This document shows positions 1 through 9,500 of a DNA stretch of 41,094 bases, in pieces. The stretch is from a virus, in the IMG/VR virus record IMGVR_UViG_3300035663_000029, positions 1 to 41,094 of that record; one strand, 5' to 3'. The position numbers and the translations under genes were made by a program. The notes under the pieces are model-generated. The model saw nothing but the letters and a program-made list of their open reading frames with translations, was not told where the DNA came from and did not search any database. Numbering within the stretch: position 1 is the stretch's first letter; each line of letters starts with the position of its first letter.

Positions 1-99
1 ACTGCTGTTGATATCAATAGTGACATCCGCAGCATCCGCTTGGTAGAAATCTATACCACGATTAAGTGGTTCACTAAATGAATAAAAACTATCTGACAT
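1..99 (-). CDS. distal tail protein, N-terminal fragment (partial)
   Basis: Only the first 33 codons are inside the window; the frame is open to position 1. The ATG at 99-97 lies 3 nt after the TAG of the upstream tail gene, and a purine-rich stretch (AGAAATAGAAG) precedes it. The protein begins MSDSFYSFSEPLNRGIDF and shows no recognisable domain in this short piece. Its place two genes after the tape measure protein is where siphoviruses carry distal tail or baseplate proteins, so a tail-tip role is inferred from position only. Product identity is unknown. Confidence 0.6.
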   Translation of the reverse strand, partial: MSDSFYSFSEPLNRGIDFYQADAADVTIDINSS

Positions 100-102
100 C
101 TT

Positions 103-525
103 CTATTTCTCTTTAAGAGAAATCTCAACATTGTAGTAGGCACATTGGTTGGGAATATCTCTTCTCACTAGTGTTTCGCTGTATGAATCAACATAGACAA
201 CAGTATTATAAGATGGCTCTGCTGGATCTAAGGTGATTGATAAACTTGCAGATGAAGATGTTTTGGCAACTGATAGCAGATAGTTTCTTGCCTTACGACC
301 ATCAATTGTTCTTTCTGGATGGTCTGGGAGATACTGAAAAGAAAGGGTGTATACATTCTTAGCGTTCTTAATAAACCTTTTTTTATTCCCGTTTAATAAT
401 TCAACATTTGACGCAGATGTTGCCATTGAGCTTGAGAATAGGCGACCATGCTCGGTAATTTCTTCCCCATTAATAACTACCAAATGTGTAATACCAGATT
501 GTTGATTTTGTATTGTAGCTACCAT
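103..525 (-). CDS. putative distal tail protein following the tape measure
   Basis: A 140-aa protein whose ATG directly follows the TAA of the tape measure gene (TAAATG), so translation is probably coupled. The sequence looks all-beta, with many alternating hydrophobic strands, and has no signal peptide or membrane segment. The C-terminal strand ends in YYNVEISLKEK. Its size and beta-rich character resemble tail-tube-like or Dit-like proteins that cap the tube at the tip in siphoviruses. I recognise no diagnostic motif, so the assignment rests on gene order (tape measure, then distal tail protein). It could also be a small minor tail protein of another kind. Confidence 0.5.
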   Translation of the reverse strand: MVATIQNQQSGITHLVVINGEEITEHGRLFSSSMATSASNVELLNGNKKRFIKNAKNVYTLSFQYLPDHPERTIDGRKARNYLLSVAKTSSSASLSITLDPAEPSYNTVVYVDSYSETLVRRDIPNQCAYYNVEISLKEK

Positions 526-3500
526 TTAGAAACCGCCCTGTATTCCATTATAACTTGTAAATGTTCTTGATTCTAAACCAGCTGCCTTTTGTTGTCTTGG
601 GAGTACATTAACATTGTAATCCTTCATCATTCCCTTAAACCATTCTTCTTCCCCGATAAAGGTGTCAACATTAATATTGACGGTTGATACACTTGTTGAT
701 CCACCACCACCTGCGTATGCTGGTGCTCCAGAAGGTGCTGTAAATCTTGATTGATTAATTCTTTGCATTGTTCCTAGACCCATATTTCTTACAGCATTTG
801 CATTAACAACATACTCACCACCATGAAGGATTGCAGGAACTGGCATTGAAGGTGAACCAGGAACATAGCCACCAACTTTATATCCAGGAAGTTGCCCTAT
901 TAGAGTGTCTGTTGGCTTTCCACCATAAAAATTCAATCTTGGGTCAACACTTCTCATAACCTCTTGCAAGAATTCCAAAGATTTTTTATGCAACAGTAGT
1001 TTGTACTGCTCATTATTTGAATCTCTTTTAATCGCCATTGATCTCTCAACAGAATCTCTAATTTGCTGAAGAGCGTTGCTGTCTAATTCGTCTGATAGAG
1101 CTTGTGAATAATTTGATGAAATTGCATTATATGCTCCAGACAACGAACGAGCAGGTAATGATTCAGATGAGCTCAATAATGAATTAAGAACTAATCTTAG
1201 CTCTTGCATTTGATCTGGAGGCAGATCAACAGTATCCATTGGTTTTTGCCATCTAGCTATGACATCTGGAAATTGAGAGACCATAGCAGTACCTTGCCAT
1301 CCTTCTGGATCTGGTATCTCGTTCTTCATTCTAACAATATAACCACCTGTTGGTTCTTTAAAAATGTGACGCATTAAAGTTCTAAAATCACCATTTTGAT
1401 CACCTAATAAAACATTAGTATTTGAAAGAGGGAAATTTCCTTCTTTTATACCAGAAGATGGATCATAGCCAAATAACATACTCATATTATTTAAGATTGG
1501 ATTACCACTAGTATTATTTCCAAGATAAGCAAACATTTGCTCAAAATCAAATCTTTGAATAAGACCAGGGCTATCATATGTTACAAGCTCTTTAAACTTA
1601 GTCATATCTCCTTTATTCTTGGCTTCAATCAATTGAAGCAAGAAATCATAGGCTCTTGCAACATACAGCCGACCTGCGCTAAAGCTATAAGCAGCACCTT
1701 TGAGCAATGGATATCCAGAAACTGGACCGAACGAAGTCATATGCTTGAGCGCACTTGATGCTAAATCAGTTCCAATGTTTTCATCAACGCTTGCTGGTGG
1801 TTTTATTTGACTTAGACCAGGAATGGCTCCTTTATGAATCCCAATTTCAGATGGTGTCAAATTGCCGACTACTTGATCATATAGATCTGTTTTTTCTATT
1901 TTTGTCTTAACATCAAGTGGGAATTTAAAGTTTTCAAAATCCCAAATATCAGTCATATCAATAACATCTCCAGTATTTGCTGTTGATCTTCCTGTTGGAT
2001 TAGGTAGCCCAATCATCTCCATAATTGATTGGATTATTCCAGGATTATCGTTTGCCATTCTAAACGGAAGAGAGCTAGAACCTGAGGTTGTGGATGCAAT
2101 TTCATTAAACTGAGTCTCAAGGAGGGAAGCGCCAGTTTTCTTTATGTCATCAATCTGGTTAAATGTAGGGAGTTTAAAATAGTTTCCTGTGCGTATTCCT
2201 TTTTGACTTTCCATTCTAAACAACATCAAAGCTTGGAAAATTTTATTTGTTTGTTGATCTTGAATTAATTTTTTCCATGCATCAATTTCAAAATTATTAA
2301 TTAATTCTTTTTCTGCTAGGAAATCAAATGGTATATCCTTTATGTCATTTATTCCACCAAGAGCATCGGCGTACTGAACTGACGCTACTCTACCGTAAGA
2401 TCCCCCAGCGTATGAAACTGATTTTGCCCATTCATCAGTAGCCGTAAAAGGAGATAGATTTAAAGGTTGCATCTGAGGTGTGCCCGTCTGAACAGATACT
2501 GGATTAAACATTTTTATAGGGCTGGCTAGTGGTTTTGACATATCTGGTATTACATAATCCATAGTCTTCATACCTAGCTCTTTACCAGCAACTGATAGCC
2601 CCTTTTCTGGATCATAGAAAGTGCTAGAGGTTGGTTTCCATAGCTGCCCGATGATATCTCCATACTCACTTGGCATGAATTCTTTTAAGATGTCATTTAC
2701 ACCACCAAGATTTGTACTCTTTGTGTATTCAAGAAGCGTTTTTGTATTAAGTTCAAATCCAGGATATTTACTTGCTAAGTCTGGGACAACCAGAGAAGCT
2801 TGTCTGCGCATTCTTTCTGCCAAGAAAGTATTGAAATCTTCAATTAAGAAACCAGCCAGCATACCATATGCTTCACCTGTCCCAGATGTTGAATTGTATT
2901 TTGCTTCTTCTCCAATCATATCAAGCACAGTCGCAACCTTATACAATTCACCATTTGGTGAAATTGTTTCTGGGTATATTGATCTTAGGGATGCAAATGC
3001 TAGATTTCTGCGTGAATATGGAGTTGTTAATGTATTTAATATATTTGGGTCTTGATCAAGCTGTCCAGTCACCATTAGCAATAAAGCTTTTTTAAGTTCT
3101 CTTGAAGCATCAGTGCCGCCAAACAAAGCAGCCTGCATCATGTTCAACTCAGGATCTGTTGAACCTGGCTGGAATGCGCTAGTCAATCCAGGGATTCCTG
3201 TCTTTTTCTTAGTGAGAGCGTCTAATACAAACTCTGGAGTATAGTACTTAGTCTCTTGATTTCTTGTAATTGTTTTTCTAAACTCATCCATGATCGGTGA
3301 TTCTGGAGTGTACATTCCTGGATTCATAGCTATTTGAGTTGCAAACCCAGTGCTGGTTTTATCAGTTACACCAGAACCTTTTCCTGTTTTTACAGAGAAC
3401 ATTGGATATTGTTTTTTAAATGTTGGATCAAACAAACTTTTTTTGCTAAATATTGCTGCGACTGAACTTGCAATAGCATCTTCAAAATCATTATTAGAAA

Positions 3501-6500
3501 TAACACTTTCAGGATATCTCAATCTGAGCATTGCCTTGGTGTACTTGCCAATATATCCAAGCTGTGATTCATACAAACTTGCTTTTCTCAGAGAGAGAAT
3601 ATTATCAATACCCTCACCGCTTGGGAAAGCTAGGTCAACTCCAGCGTTAACAAAAAGATCATGAAATTCATTTGAAGATAACATTATTTCATTTGCAAAT
3701 TCATCAAGATCAAGTCTTTGTCTAACATTAAATATCTTAGCCATCATCTCTGATTCAACATTTGGTTTTCTAAAATTAATCTTCTCTAATAGATCTGGTA
3801 TTGTAAGTTTTGCCTTCTTGGAGAAAGCTGGATTTAGCGGATCTGCAAGAGGTCTTCCTGGAAGGATTGGGTTCCCATATTTATCAAATGTTGATTTGTA
3901 GTACTTTTCTTCACTCCCAAACATGTCATAGACAGGTAACTTAGGAAGACCTGCGGTTTCTCTGTTAGCAAAAACTTCTGAAGCGGTATAATATCCTCTC
4001 TGTGTTCTTGTAAGATATTTTTGATAAAAGCTGTCATATGCGGAAGCATATTTATCTTGAACTAATGATGTCGCACTCTTGAATATCCCTGGTTTTTTAA
4101 CTACTGCACTAGAAGCAGCAGATGCACCCATGCCTGGAACTTCATCAAGTGGAATCCAACTGAACGGATCTGATGGATCTTGAGTCATTTCAGTTAATCT
4201 AATTGAGGGAGTAGGAACTGTGCCTGCTGAGCGATTGCCAAGCAATTGTTCTAGTATATATTGTCTTCTTTGAATCAATGATGTCGCATAGTTTAATGCA
4301 GTATTGTTGTGTGGAATAACTGAATGAGCAATCTCTGATATTCTTTCTGGTGTTATTAGTTTCAATTTCTGCGCTGAAGCAGCCATATCCTCTGGAGACA
4401 TTGAGCCGAAAACTTTGGATGCATTAAGATATGATCCATGATTGAGAGGATCTGTTGTCATGCTCTTAAGCTCACCGACAATGTTGGTAAACTGTGTATG
4501 AGTATCTGGATTTGACATCTTAGGTTTTCCAGTTCCAGTGAACTTCAGTGAACCACCAGCGTCAATTCTTACTGGAACCCCAGACTCTGAATTAAGAATA
4601 TTAGGGGTATCCCAACCAATAACATCGTAGTTACCTAACCATGCATCAACTGCAAAATCTTTTTGGATCAATTTAATATAATCAGGCGATGATAACTGAT
4701 CAGCAAATGAGTTTAGATTGGTTGCTTTTGGAATGATTTCTGAAATGAGTGCTGGACCATTATCAGTCATAATCGTTTTCAAATTAGTTGTTGCAACACC
4801 TAGCTCTCTATAAAGAGCATTTGCAAGCAATTCGTTTTCAATAAGTTCTTGAGTCGTTGCGTATTGACTTGTTGGCTGTTTCACATAATACTGAAGTTTG
4901 CTGGATGGGTTTTCGTAGAGTCCTCCTGGGTTAAATCCTTGCTTTTCACCAATCTTAACCAGGCTTGAGAAATCCAATTCAGGTTCTACTGAGGAGCGAA
5001 CCTGGGCATTAGAAGCAGCAATAAGAGTATCAATAGAACTACTAGGACTACCAGCCATAGTGGTATCAATGAAGCTACCAGAACCAATTGACCCAAATTT
5101 AGGACTAAAGCCGCCTTGAGGCATTGTCATTCTTCCATTCAAAACATCAGCAATCAATGTAGATGGTGCTTTGCCAAATGTTTGTTTTATTGCCCCTGCT
5201 GGGTCATATAGATTGTTAAAACCGATTAGTTCTGGAGCTATTGGTGTCTTAGCCCCTCCAGTCATTTTTGCATAAGAAGACTGTATTCTTCCTAACAGGT
5301 TTTTATTAGATAGAACAGTTGTTAATCTATGAGCTCCAGCCTTACTTGCAGATGAACTTAGTGCTCCAGAAACCGCAGCAGCACCTCCTTCACCAAGAGT
5401 TGCTGTTAAAATAGATGCCCCTATTTTTGAAGTTGCTGCACGAGATATACCTGTTTTAACCGCACTGTTTATAAAACTTCCACCACCTAATGTTCCAATG
5501 CCGATTGAGTCCATAATTGCTTTATCACCCGCTAGAGCAAAAGCTGTTTTTTTCCAACCTGGTATTTTTTCTCCAGACATTCTTTCATAAGTATTTAGCT
5601 CATTCATTGCTGTTTGATATGGTTTACCAACAGTTGTTAGCTGACCATATTTACGAGGAACAAGAGGTATAGAAGCACCAGTTCCATAAAATAAATCATT
5701 TTGCCTTCTTGCGATATTATTAAGAGGATTTTGACTCTTAGAAGGTATAGCTGTTTCAATAAGCCCAGCAGCTGCGTTATATAAACTTACACCACCTACA
5801 ACACCAAGTTGTTTAACAGAGTCTGCCACAGAATAAGCAAACTTACCAGTGCCTATTGCAAAATCACTTGCTTTAAAAATTGCTTTCTCAACAAGATTTA
5901 GACCTTTTTCTTTTTTCCAATTAAACGGTTCATCTGCAACTTTTTTAATTTGCTGCTCTACCCTATCTGCAGACCCTCTTGTGTTTGAAGCTGTACCTTT
6001 CTTTCCACCTGGAACTTGACCACCCTTAATGAATTTTGGAATAAGGTTATTATTCATCTTATTCAAAGCACCTACACCGATTCTTGAAACCGCCTTCGCA
6101 TTAAGAATGTATTCTCCACCATGAAGAAGTGTTGGTACACCTTCTTGTGTTGGCGCTGGGATGAAGCCCTCTGGATACCCTTGATTTTGATTTTGCGCTC
6201 TTGATGGAATTATTCCACCCTTCTTGAAGCCCTTGTAATTTCCAATAAATTCTTGATATGTAAGCGCTCTTAAATTTCTGGCGGCTCTAAGTTCATTATT
6301 TCTTGCAAAAGCATCTGCCCTACCCGTTCCAGCATATGTACCTGTAGGATTAAGAGGAGTGCTGCTACCTGGAGTTCCACCACCTGGTCCACCCGCTGCT
6401 GCATCTGCAGCGCCTGCTGCTGCATCTTTTGCTGCATCTGCGGCTGCTTTTAGTTCAAGGTATTTATTAATTGCTGGATCAAGACTCTTTCTTAGCTTCT

Positions 6501-9500
6501 CCATCAGTGCTGGGTTTAGATCCACCATGTTCTGGAAGCTTCTAAGGATGCTTAGGTTTCCATCAATGATTGCTTGATTGAAAACCTTTGTTGGCTCTGC
6601 TTCATCCAGTGCCTTCTTAAAGTTTGTAATGAAATCGTTCTTAACCTCATCTAAGAACTTGGTCTTCATATCCGTAAAGTTCTGAGCGAGACCAGATGTT
6701 ATTACACCGAACGAATCAATTACTAACTGCTTTCCTTCACCGAACTGTACTCCCATTCCAGCGAGCATTCCGATAGTAATACCAATTACAGTGTTTTCAC
6801 TCTTATCAGATCCAAGACCAAATTTTTCTTTTGCTACTAATACAAGTTCGTCAAGATTTGTTGCAAATGGTCCAATAACCTTGTTTGGCATCTTGTCTGC
6901 AATTGTGGTTGCAAAACTTTCAAACATCGTACCAAATGTTGTATTCATATTGGTAGCGTTTGTTTCTGTTAATGTTTGAAGTTCTTGTAGTTGCGCCGTG
7001 TACTGCTCAACAGTAACTGGTGCAATCTTTGTAATTAGAGCAGCAGACTCTTGGAACTTAGCAATTGATTCCTCAAAGAATAATGAAGCCGCATCTTTTG
7101 CTTCGTTAATAGCTTCCTTGAGAGCATCAAGGTTTTCTTTTGCGAGATCCTTTGACCTTTCTTGCTCAATTGTTAAAAGGTCACTACTAAATCCTTTTTC
7201 ATCAGCGCTCTGCTGAAGCTGTAGCATTCTTGCGTCATCAACACGACCTTCATAAACAGCCAATGCGTAGTTTCTACGGAACTGCTCATTACTAAGAGCT
7301 TGGTTGTCAATAATCTTTCTTCTATTGTTTTCGTATTCTTTCTTCTTGGTAAGTGATTCTTCTGCCTTTTCAAGCTTACCAAGTGTTTTGATTTGGACAT
7401 CAAATACTTTTAGAGCAGATGTTTTTTGCTTTTCAAGAGCCTTAACGGATGCATCTACAAACTTAGTTAATGCATCTGCCATCTCTCCAGCAACATAATC
7501 TTGAAGTTTCTGAATGGCATCAACAATGCCCTCCTCAATGGCTTTTGCAATTTTTCCAGTAGCGTCAGACTCTTCAAAGCCATCACCAAAGGAGTTACCC
7601 ATGATTTCGCCAGCTTCTTCACCAGTTTCTTCTGCTGCGTCTTTAATCTTTGTATCATTACTGATTTTACCCTCGGCTGAGCTGATACCCTTAGATACAC
7701 CCTTATCTAGCAGTCCAGTTGCTGCGTTAGCTACTGCATCAATGGCACCACTAGCAGCATTTTTACCCGCATCAACCAATCCATAAAGACCGTCAATAAC
7801 GAAATTGATACTGTCACCAATCCATCCAAATATTCCACCAACACCTGGAATTCTTTCAAGGAAACTAAACACTTTAGCAACAGCTTTTGGAATTAGTGTA
7901 AAGTATCCGATTATCAACTTAATTCCACCAGCGGTGATCCACACCATTCCCTTTAGCAAAGCGGCAATTAACTTAATAACAATCTTTACTGCACCAGAGG
8001 TAGCGGCAACAAGGTAATCAAAAGCTTTACCCCAGTTGCCTTGGAATATTGAAACAACAAACATTACGATATCAATAATCATGTACAGATATGGCTGAAT
8101 AAAGTTTTCAACCAGCATCTTAAACCAAGAAGCTACCTTTTGTAATACTTTTCCAACTACTTCAAATGCTTTTGAAAGACCGCCAACAGCATCTCCACCT
8201 TTCTTAGAACCACCACCGATTATTGAAAACAAATCCACAAACGGTTGGATCAGTAACAGAATGGCTTCTTTAAATATTGCCCATGCATTCTTAACTCTTA
8301 ATATCGCACCAGAAGCTTTATCTTTAAAAGCACTAAAGTTTTTAACAATGATATAAACAGCAACTCCGATACCAAGCATGATTGCACCGATACCAGTTGA
8401 TATGAGAGCAACCTTCATTAGCTTAAGAGCAATTGTTCCAAGCTTTGTAGCCTTCATGAAGCCAGTCATTGCGGTTGTCATTGTTCTGATTACACCAGTA
8501 CCACCACCACCAGCCATCTGTTGAATCTGCATTGCTTGAACTGCGGCTTTAGCGCCTTGTACCGACTTTGTATAAGCGGCTACTGGACCAGCGTTAAATG
8601 CAGCTGACGCTAGACCTCTAATATTTCCTGCACCAGTTGCAATCCCTCCACGGGTAGGTAGCATTCCTCTTGCAAAACCTCTTCCTGTTACGCCAGTAGC
8701 TGAAGTAAATGAATCAGCCAAACCAGGAAGCGCCGCTGTTCTTCTTGCTATTGCACCACCAATACCACCACGAGCAATTCTTAATGCTCTATCTTCAGTA
8801 ATATCTACAAGACCTCTCTTTGTAGCAAGCCTTGCTCCACCAGCACCAGTTCTTGATATTCCAGCATCTGTGAGCATGGACTCTCTTAACACTGATGCTT
8901 CAGAAATTTTTCCAAGAATGTTACCACCAACAAAACCACCCCTTGGACCAATTACACGACCACGAGCATTAAGTCGCATATTATTAGCAGAAAGCATACT
9001 TGCTTCATTTCTAAGATACTGATCTACACCCAGTCTTCCTGTTGCTGCATGAGAAAGCCTCGCTGCTCTGTTTGCATTGATGGCACTTGTTCTAGCAGCG
9101 CCTGTAAGTCCAGTTAATGGTGTTGGGGTTGGAGCAATATTGCCAGGGAGTGTGATGTTGCGACCAACTCTTGTTGGCATACCAATCATTGATGATGCTG
9201 TACCGCCAGCAGGTGCAAAACTTGGAAGCATAGAAAGTGGTTGTTTCTTGCCAAGGAAACTGTTATACATATCTGTCATTGCCGTGGTTGCTTTCTTTGC
9301 TCCACCAGCAATTCCTACAAGACCACCTTCAAAATTCTTTAACTTCGGTAAGAAGAATGTAGCTGCTCTTCCAAGCACACCGATAGATGATTGCATTGTT
9401 CCTAATGCAAGAATTACTGGTGCCATTACTGCTAAGAAACCGAGGAAGCCAAGAATTAATTTGGATATTCTTTCTCTTGTTGTGTCACTTAGTGCTTGCC

